A stretch of DNA of 58,288 bases from Nocardiopsis flavescens (GCF_900141985.1 NZ_FQZK01000029.1:1-58288); one strand, 5' to 3'; shown: positions 24,785 to 34,299, numbered from the stretch's first letter. Numbers and translations are program-made. Notes: a model not told the origin generated them from the letters alone.

Positions 24785-26575
24785 ATGCCAGCCACGGACC
24801 ACACCGAGGGGATCGACCTCGACGCGCTGCGCGCCAGGTACGCCCGGGAACGGGACCGGCGCATCCGCCCCGACGGCGCCGCCCAGTACCGCCCGGCCTC
24901 CGGCGAGTTCGGCTACTACGCGCACGACCCGTACACCCCGCGCCGGGAGCGCGAGCCGCTGACCGACACGGTGGAGGTGATCGTGGTCGGCGGCGGGTTC
25001 GGCGGCCTCGCCACCGGCGCGCGGCTGCGCCAGGCCGGCGTGGAGTCGATCCGCATGACGGACGAGGCCGGGGACTTCGGCGGCACCTGGTACTGGAACC
25101 GCTACCCCGGCATCCACTGCGACATCGAGTCCTACTCCTACATGCCGCTCCTGGAGGAGGTCGGCACCGTCCCCTCCTGGCGCTACGCGCCCGGCGAGGA
25201 GATCCGCCGGCACGCCGTGGCGATCGCCGAGACCTTCGGCCTGTACCGCGACGCGCTGTTCCACACCCGCGTCACCTCGCTGGACTGGGACGAGCGCAGC
25301 GACACGTGGGTGGTGGGGACCGACCGCGGGGACCGGATGCGCGCCCGCTTCGTCATCACCTCCTCCGGCACGCTGACCCGGCCCAAACTGCCGGGCATCC
25401 CGGGCATCGAGGACTTCCAGGGCCACACCTTCCACACCAGCCGGTGGGACTACGGCTACACCGGCGGCGACCAGGACGGCGGGCTCGACGGCCTCGCCGA
25501 CAAGAGGGTCGCGGTCGTGGGGACCGGTGCGACCGGCGTGCAGGTCATCCCGCACCTCGCGCGCGACGCCCGGCACCTGTACGTGTTCCAGCGCACGCCC
25601 TCCTCGGTGGACGTGCGCGACAACCGGCCCACCGATCCGGCCTGGGCCGCCTCCCTGGAACCCGGGTGGCAGCGCGAGCGCATGGAGAACTTCCTCGCGG
25701 TCGTCTCGGGCGAGCGGGTGGAGACCGACCTGACCCGGGACGGCTGGACGTCCACCGCGCGGCTCCAGCGCAAGATGATCTCCGGCGCGCTGGACACGGA
25801 CGTCTCCCCGCAGGAGCGCGAGCGCGCCGACGAGCTGCTCGACGCGTGGAAGATGAACCGGATCCGGGCGCGGGTGGACGAGGTGGTACGGGACCCGGCC
25901 ACGGCGGAGCTGCTCAAGCCCTGGTACCGGTACATGTGCAAACGGCCCTGCTTCAGCGACCACTACCTCCAGGCCTTCAACCGGCCCGACGTCACGCTCG
26001 TCGACACCGCCGACCACGGCGGCGTCACGCGCATGACCGCGGACTCCGTGGTCGTGGGGGACACCGCCTACCCCGTGGACTGCGTCGTCTTCGCCACCGG
26101 GTTCGACGTCGGCGTCTCCGGGGTGCTGTCCGGCGCGCTCCCGGTCCGCGGGCGCGGCGGGCACGACCTGCTGGCGTCCTGGAGCCGCGGCCCCCTCACC
26201 CTGCACGGCTTCTACAGCCCGGGCTTTCCCAACCTCTTCCACCTGGGCCCGCTCCAGAACGCCAACTCCGTGAACTTCGCGCACATCCTGCTGGAGCAGG
26301 CCGGGCACATCGCCGCGGTCGTCGCCGCGGCCCGCAAGGCCGGGGCGGTGGTCGAGCCCCCGCGGGAGGCGGCCCTGGAGTGGGGGCGCACCGTGCGGGA
26401 GAGCGCGCACGACAACTCCGCCTTCCAGGCCGAGTGCACGCCCGGCTACTACAACCGCGAGGGCGCCGGCGTGCACGGCGGCAACTCCTACAGCCCCGGC
26501 CCCGTGGCCTTCCACCGGCTCCTGCGCGAGTGGCGCGAGAACGCCCTCGACGAGGTGCTGGTCCCGGGGCGCTGA
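24785..26575 (+). CDS. Baeyer-Villiger-type flavin monooxygenase
   Basis: 596 residues with two Rossmann folds: FAD-binding VVGGGFGGLATGARL near 62-76 and NADPH-binding VVGTGATGVQ near 245. Between them is the Baeyer-Villiger fingerprint FQGHTFHTSRWD (FxGxxxHxxxWD). These enzymes insert oxygen next to a carbonyl to form an ester or lactone, using NADPH and O2. About 50 residues precede the FAD motif, as in phenylacetone or cyclopentadecanone monooxygenase relatives. AGAAGGAGAGG precedes the ATG. The downstream gene encodes a lactonase-like lipoprotein, which fits ring opening of a lactone product. TetR control is likely. Confidence 0.93.
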   Translation: MPATDHTEGIDLDALRARYARERDRRIRPDGAAQYRPASGEFGYYAHDPYTPRREREPLTDTVEVIVVGGGFGGLATGARLRQAGVESIRMTDEAGDFGGTWYWNRYPGIHCDIESYSYMPLLEEVGTVPSWRYAPGEEIRRHAVAIAETFGLYRDALFHTRVTSLDWDERSDTWVVGTDRGDRMRARFVITSSGTLTRPKLPGIPGIEDFQGHTFHTSRWDYGYTGGDQDGGLDGLADKRVAVVGTGATGVQVIPHLARDARHLYVFQRTPSSVDVRDNRPTDPAWAASLEPGWQRERMENFLAVVSGERVETDLTRDGWTSTARLQRKMISGALDTDVSPQERERADELLDAWKMNRIRARVDEVVRDPATAELLKPWYRYMCKRPCFSDHYLQAFNRPDVTLVDTADHGGVTRMTADSVVVGDTAYPVDCVVFATGFDVGVSGVLSGALPVRGRGGHDLLASWSRGPLTLHGFYSPGFPNLFHLGPLQNANSVNFAHILLEQAGHIAAVVAAARKAGAVVEPPREAALEWGRTVRESAHDNSAFQAECTPGYYNREGAGVHGGNSYSPGPVAFHRLLREWRENALDEVLVPGR

Positions 26576-26610
26576 GGCCCGCCGCGCGGCCCGGTCCCGG
26601 GCCGCGACAC

Positions 26611-26638
26611 CGGCCGGGGCCCCGCGGGGCCCCGGCCG
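26611..26638 (+). terminator. Hairpin between monooxygenase and lactonase genes
   Basis: Perfect 13-bp arms (26611-26623 and 26626-26638) with a two-base gap, between the stop at 26575 and the lactonase ATG at 26659. It may partly terminate or attenuate read-through, or stabilise the upstream message. Confidence 0.5.
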
Positions 26639-26658
26639 CCGAACAGCAGGGAGAGACC

Positions 26659-27690
26659 ATGGAACACCACCCGTCCCGCGGGCGGCGCGCGGCGGCCCGC
26701 GTCCTCGCGGCGACCGCCCTGGCGGGCACGGCGGCCTGTGCCGCTCCGGCGTCCCCGGGGCTGCCGGAGCGGGACGGCGCGGACCGGACGGCCGAACTCC
26801 TCGTCCAGGTGACGTCCGTCCACGAGGAGACCGGGATGACCCTGCTGGAGGGGCCCGTTTTCGCCCCGGACGGGGGGCTGCTCGTCGTGGACGTCACGGC
26901 CCCCGCCGGGGAGCCGAAGGTCCTGCGGGTGGACACCGGCACCCGCGAGGTGGAGCCCGTCCTCGCCGAGGGGGACGGCGCGTACACCTCCGCCCAGTTC
27001 AGCCCCGCCGACGGGCGCCTCTACCTGACCGACTTCGCGGGAGGGCGGATCGACAGCGTCACCGCCGAGGGGGAGGACCGCACGACCTTCTTCTCCGGGG
27101 AGGTGGACGGGGCGGTGATGCTGCCGGACGACCTGGCCTTCGACGAGGCCGGGAACCTGTACGTCACCGACTCCGCCGGGTACGACGAGCCGTTCTGGGA
27201 GGCCCGCGGCCGGGTGGTCAGGATCGACGGGGAGACCGCGGAGGCGACCGTCCTGGCCGGGGACCTGCCCGCGCCCAACGGCATCTCCTTCACCGAGGAC
27301 TTCACGGGGCTGTGGGTGAGCCAGTACGGGGCGAACCGCGTCGACCTCCTGGAACTCGACGGGGAGGGCACCGCGGTCGCCGCGGCCCACACCGCCGTCC
27401 ACGTCGACGGCGGTACGAGCCGGGTGGACTCCAACGCCGTCGACGCGGACGGGAACCTGTACCAGGCGCTCCACGGGCGTCCGGGCATCCTCGTGTACAG
27501 CCCGCTCGGCGAGCACCTGGCGACGGTGGACGTGCCCGAGGACGCCGCCGGGGGGCTGGACTCGGCCACCAACGTCGCCATCCGGCCGGGGACGACCGAC
27601 GCCTACATGACCGTGAGCGGGGAGGACGGCGGGTTCGTCTACTCCTTCGACGCGCTCGCCGAGGGGATCCGCCAGTCCAACGGCGGTTAG
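26659..27690 (+). CDS. SMP-30/gluconolactonase-like lipoprotein
   Basis: 343 residues. The signal peptide ends in a lipobox-like LAGTAAC with Cys27, so the mature protein is probably membrane-anchored outside the cell. The rest is a six-bladed propeller of the SMP-30 type. Metal-site residues of the family are visible: glutamate in LLEGPVF, asparagine in PAPNGIS and in RVDSNAVD, aspartate near the end in GLDSATN. Such enzymes hydrolyse lactones. Location 83 bp behind the Baeyer-Villiger gene suggests linked function, although one is cytoplasmic and the other exported. Confidence 0.85.
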   Translation: MEHHPSRGRRAAARVLAATALAGTAACAAPASPGLPERDGADRTAELLVQVTSVHEETGMTLLEGPVFAPDGGLLVVDVTAPAGEPKVLRVDTGTREVEPVLAEGDGAYTSAQFSPADGRLYLTDFAGGRIDSVTAEGEDRTTFFSGEVDGAVMLPDDLAFDEAGNLYVTDSAGYDEPFWEARGRVVRIDGETAEATVLAGDLPAPNGISFTEDFTGLWVSQYGANRVDLLELDGEGTAVAAAHTAVHVDGGTSRVDSNAVDADGNLYQALHGRPGILVYSPLGEHLATVDVPEDAAGGLDSATNVAIRPGTTDAYMTVSGEDGGFVYSFDALAEGIRQSNGG

Positions 27691-27904
27691 GGCGTCTGCG
27701 GAGGGTGTCCCCGCGTGGTGCGGCCCCCGCACCGGGAGGGCGGGAGCGCCTTCCCGGCGGCCCCCCGCCGGCCGGCGCGTGCGGGCGCTCCCCGTGCGGT
27801 GCCCCGCGGGCGCGGCGGTGCCGCACGGCGGGGGCCGTCCGCGCGGCGGAAGGAGGCCCGGGGCCCGGCCCCCGCGGGGACCCTGCGGGCACCCCTGGCA
27901 GGCG

Positions 27905-29122
27905 TCAGGCGTCCGGGGCGGGGCCGGCGGTCCGCGCCGCGCCGCCGCGCCGGGACAGGGCGGCGTGCAGCACGGCCAGGAGCGCCGCGACCAGCAGGAA
28001 CCCCGTACTGCCGACGAGCGCCGCCTGGAGGCCCAGCAGGGCGAGCAGCCCGCTGACGGCGATGACCCCGAGCGAGCTCGCGGTGCGCAGGAAGGCGAAC
28101 ATCTCCGCCCGCCGGTCGGGCGGCGCGAGCTCGTCCAGGACCAGCGAGTAGAACGTCCCCAGGAACGGCAGGAAGAACCCCAGCACGGCCGCGCCGGCGA
28201 GCGGGAGGGCGATGTGCCCCCCGGCGAGGATCACCCCGGCCGCCGCGGCGCTCGCCGCGAGGAAGAACGCGACCTGGCCGCGCCCGGGAACCCGGTTGCG
28301 CAGGCTCACCCCGACACCGCCGATGACCGAGCCGACGCACAGCACGGAGGCGAACAGGAACGCCCAGCCGGGGGCGAGCCCGTAGGCGAGCGCGAACGAC
28401 ACCGCGCCGACCTCGACGGCCGCGACCGCGCCGCCTCCCGCCGCCGCGCAGAACAGCCACAGGGCCACCTCGGCGGGGACCCGCCCGGCGGCGCCCGCGG
28501 GCACGCGCCGGCCCGGGCCGCGCGCCTCGGGGATCCGGGGCATCAGGAGCAGCGGCCCCGCCCCGAGCACGGTGATCGCCGCCATCGCCCAGACCGGTGA
28601 GGCCGCGCCGAGGACGGACGCGAGGACCGGGGAGAGCGCGAAGTTGACCTCGTTCAGCGTCGCGGCCACGCCCAGCGTCCGGGGCAGCCGGTCCCTGGGG
28701 ACCAGGTGGTTGAGGAGCAGCCGCTGGTACCCGTAGGCGGCCCCGTTGACGCCGCCCGCGGCGACCACCGCCGCCAGGAGGTACCCGAACGGGGCGCCCG
28801 CGGCGGCCAGCAGGGTGACGGCGGCCAGTGCGGCCGTGCGCACGGCGACGAGCGCCCGCAGGTAGTGCACGCCGTTGAAGCGCCTGCCCAGGCGGGAGAC
28901 GGGGACGGCGCCGAGGATCTGCGCCGTGGTCATGGCGAAGACCATCGCGGCGCCGGACTCGACCGATCCGGTGAGGGGGAGGGCCATCAGGCCGAAGGCG
29001 ATGGGCGCCGCCGCCTGCGGCACGCCCAGGGTGGCGTAGGCGGCCTGCCACCGGAGGACGCGCGGCCCGGGGCGCGCGGCCCCCGGTCCCGGCCGGGGGG
29101 TGATCGCCTGCGTTCGGGGCAT
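27905..29122 (-). CDS. MFS transporter
   Basis: 405 residues with about 12 hydrophobic segments (for example PQAAAPIAFGLMALPLTG, TAALAAVTLLAAAGAPFGYL, VAFFLAASAAAAGVILAG). It has the drug/metabolite MFS layout with RLGRRFNG after the second helix. No substrate is predictable. It is divergent from the XRE-cupin regulator, which probably controls it. GAGAGG precedes the ATG. The 214 bp after its stop (27691-27904) hold no gene. Confidence 0.88.
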   Translation of the reverse strand: MPRTQAITPRPGPGAARPGPRVLRWQAAYATLGVPQAAAPIAFGLMALPLTGSVESGAAMVFAMTTAQILGAVPVSRLGRRFNGVHYLRALVAVRTAALAAVTLLAAAGAPFGYLLAAVVAAGGVNGAAYGYQRLLLNHLVPRDRLPRTLGVAATLNEVNFALSPVLASVLGAASPVWAMAAITVLGAGPLLLMPRIPEARGPGRRVPAGAAGRVPAEVALWLFCAAAGGGAVAAVEVGAVSFALAYGLAPGWAFLFASVLCVGSVIGGVGVSLRNRVPGRGQVAFFLAASAAAAGVILAGGHIALPLAGAAVLGFFLPFLGTFYSLVLDELAPPDRRAEMFAFLRTASSLGVIAVSGLLALLGLQAALVGSTGFLLVAALLAVLHAALSRRGGAARTAGPAPDA

Positions 29123-29212
29123 GCGTGCCTCTCGCGTTCGCGTGTGCGTGGGGCGGACCGGTCGGCGGGGGCCGCACGAGGGAATGTGGGCAGTATAGTG
29201 CTCATCTTGGAT

Positions 29213-29246
29213 GTGTTACCGGGAAGAACGTGTTACCGGGAAGTAC
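29213..29246 (+). repeat. Two tandem 17-bp repeats upstream of the XRE-cupin gene
   Basis: GTGTTACCGGGAAGAAC followed directly by GTGTTACCGGGAAGTAC (one mismatch), then a partial third unit GTGTACCGG. A TATAGT -10-like element lies just before at 29193-29198. The repeats end 28 bp before the ATG, so they look like an operator array in the leader. Confidence 0.65.
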
Positions 29247-29274
29247 GTGTACCGGAGAGTTGGCCGAGAAGACC

Positions 29275-29838
29275 ATGGGTGAGCGGATGCGGCCGGAGGT
29301 CGTCGTCCTGCTGGGCGGCCGCATCCGTGCGGTGCGGCGGGAGAGGGGCCTGAGCGTGGTCGGACTCGCCGGGCTCAGCGGGGTGAGCCGGCGGATGCTC
29401 ACGCAGATCGAGCTGGGCCAGGCGAACCCGAGCGTGGCCACGGTGGACAGGATCGCCGCCGCGCTGGGCACGACGTTCCCGGCCCTGGCGGGCGTGCTCG
29501 GGGAGGGCCCGCCCGACGGCGTCGAGGTGTGGTCGGCCCCGAACGGGAGCTGGGCCCGCCTCCTCCAGGCGGTGGAGACGGGGGAGGTGTTCGTGGAGAT
29601 GTGGAAGTGGCACCTGGTCGCGGGCGACCGGTACCGCGCCTCGCCCATCGGGGGCGCGCCCGCGTCGATGGCGCACGTCCTGCGGGGGCGGCTCCGCGTC
29701 CGGACGGGCGAGGGGGAGCGGTACGTCGGCGCCGGGGGGTCGGCGCGCATCGAGAGCACCGCGGACCACACCTTCGAGGCCGGGTCGGACGCCGCGGACT
29801 TCCTGTGGGTGGTGACGATGCCCCGCACCACCGCCTGA
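29275..29838 (+). CDS. XRE-family regulator with C-terminal cupin domain
   Basis: 187 residues. Helix-turn-helix at about 10-65 (LGGRIRAVRRERGLSVVGLA, SGVSRRMLTQIELGQANPSV). A small cupin barrel at about 105-180 (MAHVLRGRLRVRTGEGERYV, DHTFEAGSDAADF) probably senses a ligand. Such regulators usually control an adjacent transporter, here the divergent MFS gene. Starts at GTG 29230 or at the ATG used are both in frame; the ATG was chosen because the GTG is inside the operator-like repeat. Confidence 0.88.
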   Translation: MGERMRPEVVVLLGGRIRAVRRERGLSVVGLAGLSGVSRRMLTQIELGQANPSVATVDRIAAALGTTFPALAGVLGEGPPDGVEVWSAPNGSWARLLQAVETGEVFVEMWKWHLVAGDRYRASPIGGAPASMAHVLRGRLRVRTGEGERYVGAGGSARIESTADHTFEAGSDAADFLWVVTMPRTTA

Positions 29839-29933
29839 CCGGGGAGGGTCCGGCGCGGGCCCCGGGGCCGATCCGCCCGGACCGGCGCCGTTCCCGCGGG
29901 CGCGCCTCCCCGCGCGGCCGGGGCCGGGCCGGG

Positions 29934-30851
29934 TCAGGCCAGGGTCTCGCGGCAGACGTCGACGAAGGCCTCCATGCGCCGCACCGGCCGGCGGCCGGCG
30001 AGCTGCATGACCTCGATCCCGAGCCCCTCGGAGCGGATGTCCAGCTCCCGGGTCGCGTACGGCAGGTCCTCGTAGCTGCGTTCGAGCACCGTGCGCTGCG
30101 TGAGCAGGGCGTTGCCCAGGCCCCGGGCCACCAGGGCGCGCACCATCTCGAAGCTCGTGGTGCGAAAGCGCACGTTCGGCACCAGCCCCGCCTCGTGGAA
30201 CAGGCCGAGGAAGTAGTCGCCGCCCGGAGGCAGGTCGAAGAGGATCAGCGGCTCGGCCGCCAGGTCGCCGAGGGCCAGCCCGCCCTCCCCGCCCCTCCCG
30301 CTCAGCGGGCCGTCCACCGGGGTGAGGGCGTAGGGCGGGTCCGACCGCAGCCACCGCGTGGTCACCCCCGTCGCGGGGCGGACCGAGGCCAGCTCGTAGC
30401 GGTAGGTGATCGCCAGGTCGATGCGGGAGTTGAGCAGGTCGTCCAGGAGCGCCCCGTGGGCCGCCTCGACGAACGAGAGCCGCACCTGCGGGTGCCGGCG
30501 CGAGAACTCCGCGATGACCCTCGGCAGGAGGATCGGCGCGATGGTCGCGTAGCAGCCGATGGTGAGGTCCCCCTCCACCTCCTCGCGCTCCCGGCTGGCC
30601 GTCTCCCGGAGCTGTTCGAGGTTGGCCCGCACGTTGTCGGCCACGGCCAGGGCGCGCTGCCCCGAGGCGGTGAGGCGCATGCCCCGGGGGGAGCGGACGA
30701 AGAGCGTGACCCCCAGCGCCGCCTCCAGGTCCGCCAGCGCCGTGGACACCGTCGACTGCGAGACGAACAGCTCCCGCGCCGCCCCGGTCACCGACCCGAG
30801 CCGGGCGATGGCCCTCAGGTACTCCAGCTGGCGCAGGCTGACGTCGCTCAC
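29934..30851 (-). CDS. LysR-family transcriptional regulator
   Basis: 305 residues. N-terminal winged helix (LRQLEYLRAIARLGSVTGAA, LFVSQSTVSTALADLEAALG), then a periplasmic-binding-like effector domain with DLAITYRYE near 175. The GTG at 30851 is preceded by GGGAGG and gives the standard LysR length. It is divergent from the MHS transporter and is the obvious controller of the five-gene catabolic operon. The shared gap contains two inverted repeats. Confidence 0.93.
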   Translation of the reverse strand: MSDVSLRQLEYLRAIARLGSVTGAARELFVSQSTVSTALADLEAALGVTLFVRSPRGMRLTASGQRALAVADNVRANLEQLRETASREREEVEGDLTIGCYATIAPILLPRVIAEFSRRHPQVRLSFVEAAHGALLDDLLNSRIDLAITYRYELASVRPATGVTTRWLRSDPPYALTPVDGPLSGRGGEGGLALGDLAAEPLILFDLPPGGDYFLGLFHEAGLVPNVRFRTTSFEMVRALVARGLGNALLTQRTVLERSYEDLPYATRELDIRSEGLGIEVMQLAGRRPVRRMEAFVDVCRETLA

Positions 30852-30883
30852 CGGTCCGGCCCTCCCACGGGGGTATCGGTTTT

Positions 30884-30922
30884 TCCGAAGGCGATCTTCG
30901 GATCTATGTGTTTTACAGATCC
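30884..30922. promoter_or_regulatory. LysR-type operator region
   Basis: Two adjacent inverted repeats: TCCGAAG/CTTCGGA (30884-30902, 5-base gap) and GGATCT/AGATCC (30900-30922, 11-base gap, the T-N11-A arrangement of LysR boxes). It lies between the LysR and transporter genes, closer to the regulator. Confidence 0.65.
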
Positions 30923-31131
30923 TAGCCCCCGCCTGGATAGTGGTGACCCGTGACACAGGCAGGTCGGATGCCGACGGCACCGGGGGCTCCACCGCGCCCC
31001 CGCGAAGCGCCCGACTCCACACCCCCGCGAACGGGCGGCCTCCTGAGCAATCACAAGGACGCCCCGGCGGGGGAGGCCACCGGGCCCTCCCGGACACCGG
31101 GGTGCGCCAGGACGAGATCCCGGGAGGGGAC

Positions 31132-32448
31132 ATGACGAGCGACGTCTCGGAGCACGTGGACAAGAAGGACCTGAGGCGAAGCGTGTTCGCCGGCGCGGTG
31201 GGCGTCTTCGTCCACTGGTTCGACTGGGCCGTCTACGCCTACCTGGCCACCACCATGGCGCAGGTGTTCTTCCCCGAGCAGGACGGCACCACCGGACTCC
31301 TGTCGGTGTTCGCGGTCTTCGCCGTGGCGTTCTTCGTGCGCCCGCTCGGCTCGGTGCTCTTCGGCCACCTCGGCGACCGCTTCGGCCGCAAGACCACGCT
31401 GTCGATCGTCATCATCTCGATGGCGGCGGGCACGCTCATGCTCGGGCTGCTGCCCGGCTATGAGTCCGTCGGCATCCTCGCGCCGATCCTGCTCGTGGTC
31501 GCCCGCATCATCCAGGGCCTGGCCGCGGGCGGTGAGTTCGGCTCGGCGGCGGCGTTCCTCGCGGAGTTCTCGCCGCCCAAGCGGCGCGGGTTCGGCTGCT
31601 CGTGGATCGAGTTCGGCTCGGTCGGCGGGTTCCTGTGCGCGTCCATCGTCGTCTGGGGCCTGCACTCCGTGTTCCCCGCCGAGACCGTCCTGGACTGGGC
31701 CTGGCGGCTCCCCTTCCTGCTGACGGTGCCCCTGGCCGCGGTCGGCCTCTACATCCGCCTGCGCATCGAGGACACGCCCGAGTACCGCGCCCTGGAGGAC
31801 ATGAACAACGTCCCCAGCCAGCCGGTCGTCGAGGTGTTCCGCTCCAACGGCCGCCAGTTCCTCCAGACGGTCGGCATCGAGACCTTCATGAACTCCACGT
31901 TCTACATCGTCCTCGTCTACCTGATCACCTACCAGGAGGAGATCGTCGGGGTGCCCGCCGACCGGGCGGCCCTGCTCTCCGCGGCGGCCTCGGTCGTCGC
32001 CATGGGCATCATCCCGCTGTCGGGCAGGATGTCGGACCGGGTGGGCCGCAAGCCGGTGCTCTACACCGCCGCCGCCCTGCTGATCGTCGCGGCCGTGCCG
32101 CTGTTCCTGCTGATGCAGGTGAACACGACCTGGGCGGCGTTCGCCGCCACCTTCGGCCTCGCCGCGATCCTGGCGGTCATCCTGGGCACGCACGCCTCCG
32201 CGGTGGCCGAGCTGTTCCCGACCCGGACCCGCCAGAGCGGGCTGTCGATGGCCTACAGCGTCGCCGGAGCCTTTTTCGCGGGGACCCTGCCGTACCTGAT
32301 GACCTGGCTGATCTCCCTCACCGGCAGCAGCATGGTCCCCGCCTTCACCATGATCGTGATCGGCGTCATCGGCGCCGTCACCCTGCGCACCATGCCCGAG
32401 ACCAGCGGTTCGGACCTGCTGCACGAGAGCGACCGCGCCCCGCGCTGA
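31132..32448 (+). CDS. MHS-family metabolite:proton symporter (MFS)
   Basis: 438 residues with 12 hydrophobic helices. The metabolite:H+ symporter hallmarks are GVFVHWFDWAVYAYLA at the first helix, GHLGDRFGRKTTL in the 2-3 loop, RIIQGLAAGGEFGSAA in helix 5 and a late GRMSDRVGRKP loop. The family imports organic acids, betaines and amino-acid-like metabolites. It leads the operon of monooxygenase, RidA, DUF1028 and M20 genes. GGGAGGGG precedes the ATG. Confidence 0.93.
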   Translation: MTSDVSEHVDKKDLRRSVFAGAVGVFVHWFDWAVYAYLATTMAQVFFPEQDGTTGLLSVFAVFAVAFFVRPLGSVLFGHLGDRFGRKTTLSIVIISMAAGTLMLGLLPGYESVGILAPILLVVARIIQGLAAGGEFGSAAAFLAEFSPPKRRGFGCSWIEFGSVGGFLCASIVVWGLHSVFPAETVLDWAWRLPFLLTVPLAAVGLYIRLRIEDTPEYRALEDMNNVPSQPVVEVFRSNGRQFLQTVGIETFMNSTFYIVLVYLITYQEEIVGVPADRAALLSAAASVVAMGIIPLSGRMSDRVGRKPVLYTAAALLIVAAVPLFLLMQVNTTWAAFAATFGLAAILAVILGTHASAVAELFPTRTRQSGLSMAYSVAGAFFAGTLPYLMTWLISLTGSSMVPAFTMIVIGVIGAVTLRTMPETSGSDLLHESDRAPR

Positions 32449-32579
32449 ACGGGGCGGGCCCGGCCCGGAGCGCCCCCCGGGGACGACGCCCCCGCGCGGC
32501 GCCCGGGCGCGGAGAGAGCACGCGGAGCGCGTTCGGCGCCGCGCGTCCGCACACGTTGATCGAGACCTGGAGGTTTCAG

Positions 32580-33869
32580 ATGGCAGTTCAAGAGACCGAG
32601 GTCGTCGTCGTCGGCGCGGGGCAGGCCGGGATCGCGATGAGCGAGCACCTGGGCGGCCACGGGATCCCGCACGTCGTCCTGGAGAGGAGCCGCGTCGCCG
32701 AGCGCTGGCGCTCGGAGCGGTGGGACTCGCTGGTCGCCAACGGGCCCGTGTGGCACGACCGCTTCCCGGGGCTGGAGTTCACCGGCCGCGGCCCCGAGGA
32801 GTTCGCCACCAAGGAGGAGGTGGCGGACTACCTGGCCGCCTACGCCGAGAAGATCGGCGCGCCGATCCGGTGCGGGGTCGAGGTGGAGTCCGTGCGCAGG
32901 CACGCCGGCCGCCCGGGGTTCCGGGTCCGGACCTCGGACGGGGACCTGGACGCCCGCTACGTGGTGGCCGCCACCGGCCCGTTCCAGCGGCCCGCCGTCC
33001 CCCCGGTCATCCCCGCGGATTCGGGCCTGCACCAGCTCCACTCCAGCGCCTACCGCAACCCCGCCCAACTGCCCGAGGGCGGCGTGCTCGTGGTCGGCTC
33101 GGGCTCCTCGGGCGTCCAGATCGCCGACGAGCTGCGCGCCGCCAGCCGCCGTGTCCACCTCTCCGTCGGCCCGCACGACCGCCCCCCGCGCCGGTACCGC
33201 GGGCACGACTTCGTCTGGTGGCTGGGAGTCCTGGGCAAGTGGGAGGCCGCGACCCCCGCGCAGGGGGCCGAGCACGTCACGATCGCGGTCAGCGGTGCGC
33301 ACGGGGGCCGCACCGTGGACTTCCGGGACCTGGCCGCCCGCGGCATCACGCTGGTCGGGCGCACCGAGTCCTACGACGCCGGAACCCTGCGCTTCGCGCC
33401 CGACCTGCGCGAGAACATCGCCCGCGGCGACGAGAACCACCTGTCGCTGCTGGACGAGGCCGACGCCTACGTCGAGCGCAACGGCCTCGACCTCCCCGAG
33501 GAGCCGCAGGCCCGGGTGCTGGGGGAGTACCCGGAGTCGGTGACCGACCCCGTGCTCGAACTCGACACCGCCGCAGCCGGGATCACGACGGTCCTGTGGG
33601 CGACCGGCTTCACCGCCGACTACGGCTGGCTCCAGGTGGACGCCCTCGACGGGAACGGCAGGCCCCGCCACCGCCGCGGCGTCTCCTCCGAGCCCGGCGT
33701 CTACTTCATGGGGCTCCCGTGGCAGTCCCGCCGCGGTTCGAGCTTCCTCTGGGGCGCCTGGCACGACGCCCGGTACATCGCCGACCAGATCTCCATCCAG
33801 CGCGGCTACATGGAGCACGACGCCGCGCGCCCGCGCCCGGACCGGACCCACGACCACGTTCAGGGGTGA
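32580..33869 (+). CDS. Flavin-containing monooxygenase (CzcO/YUCCA-like)
   Basis: 429 residues. FAD motif VVGAGQAGIAMSEHL near 10-24 and NADPH motif VVGSGSSGVQIADEL near 179. An ATGF motif (LWATGFTADY) near 340 is typical of class B flavin monooxygenases. They use NADPH and O2 to oxidise nitrogen, sulfur or a carbonyl. GGAGG sits upstream of the ATG. The second gene of the operon, it is the likely entry oxidation. The substrate is unknown. The 131-bp gap before it shows nothing besides its SD. Confidence 0.9.
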   Translation: MAVQETEVVVVGAGQAGIAMSEHLGGHGIPHVVLERSRVAERWRSERWDSLVANGPVWHDRFPGLEFTGRGPEEFATKEEVADYLAAYAEKIGAPIRCGVEVESVRRHAGRPGFRVRTSDGDLDARYVVAATGPFQRPAVPPVIPADSGLHQLHSSAYRNPAQLPEGGVLVVGSGSSGVQIADELRAASRRVHLSVGPHDRPPRRYRGHDFVWWLGVLGKWEAATPAQGAEHVTIAVSGAHGGRTVDFRDLAARGITLVGRTESYDAGTLRFAPDLRENIARGDENHLSLLDEADAYVERNGLDLPEEPQARVLGEYPESVTDPVLELDTAAAGITTVLWATGFTADYGWLQVDALDGNGRPRHRRGVSSEPGVYFMGLPWQSRRGSSFLWGAWHDARYIADQISIQRGYMEHDAARPRPDRTHDHVQG

Positions 33870-33876
33870 ACGCACC

Positions 33877-34299
33877 ATGACCACGCACACGCGCATCCGC
33901 AAGTTCAACACTAGGGACACCTACCCCGAGCAGAACCTCGACAACGACCTGTGCCAGGCGGTGGTGGCCGGCGGCGTCGTCTACCTGCGCGGCCAGATCG
34001 GCCAGGACCTGGACACCCGGGAGTCCGTGGGGATCGGCGACGTCCGCGCCCAGACCGAGAAGGCCATGGCCAACATCGACCTCCTCCTGCGGGAGGCGGG
34101 GAGCGGGCTCCAGGACATCGTCAAGGTGACGATCTACCTGGTCGACCCGCGCTACCGCGAGGACGTCTACCGCGAGGTCGGACGCTGGCTCAAGGGGGTC
34201 CACCCCGTCTCCACCGGCATCGTCGTCCAGGCCCTGGCCCGTCCGGAGTGGCTCGTGGAGATCGACGCCACGGCCGTCATCTCGGGAGGCGGCGCATGA
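33877..34299 (+). CDS. RidA/YjgF family protein
   Basis: 140 residues. The conserved arginine that binds the carboxylate is seen in KVTIYLVDPRYRED, and the C-terminal E(I/V)xxxA pattern appears as WLVEIDATAVI. RidA proteins hydrolyse reactive enamines and imines to ketones and ammonia. In a catabolic operon such a protein usually removes an imine released by an oxidation step, which fits the monooxygenase just upstream. AGGGGTGA precedes the ATG; the stop overlaps the next start (ATGA). Confidence 0.92.
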   Translation: MTTHTRIRKFNTRDTYPEQNLDNDLCQAVVAGGVVYLRGQIGQDLDTRESVGIGDVRAQTEKAMANIDLLLREAGSGLQDIVKVTIYLVDPRYREDVYREVGRWLKGVHPVSTGIVVQALARPEWLVEIDATAVISGGGA

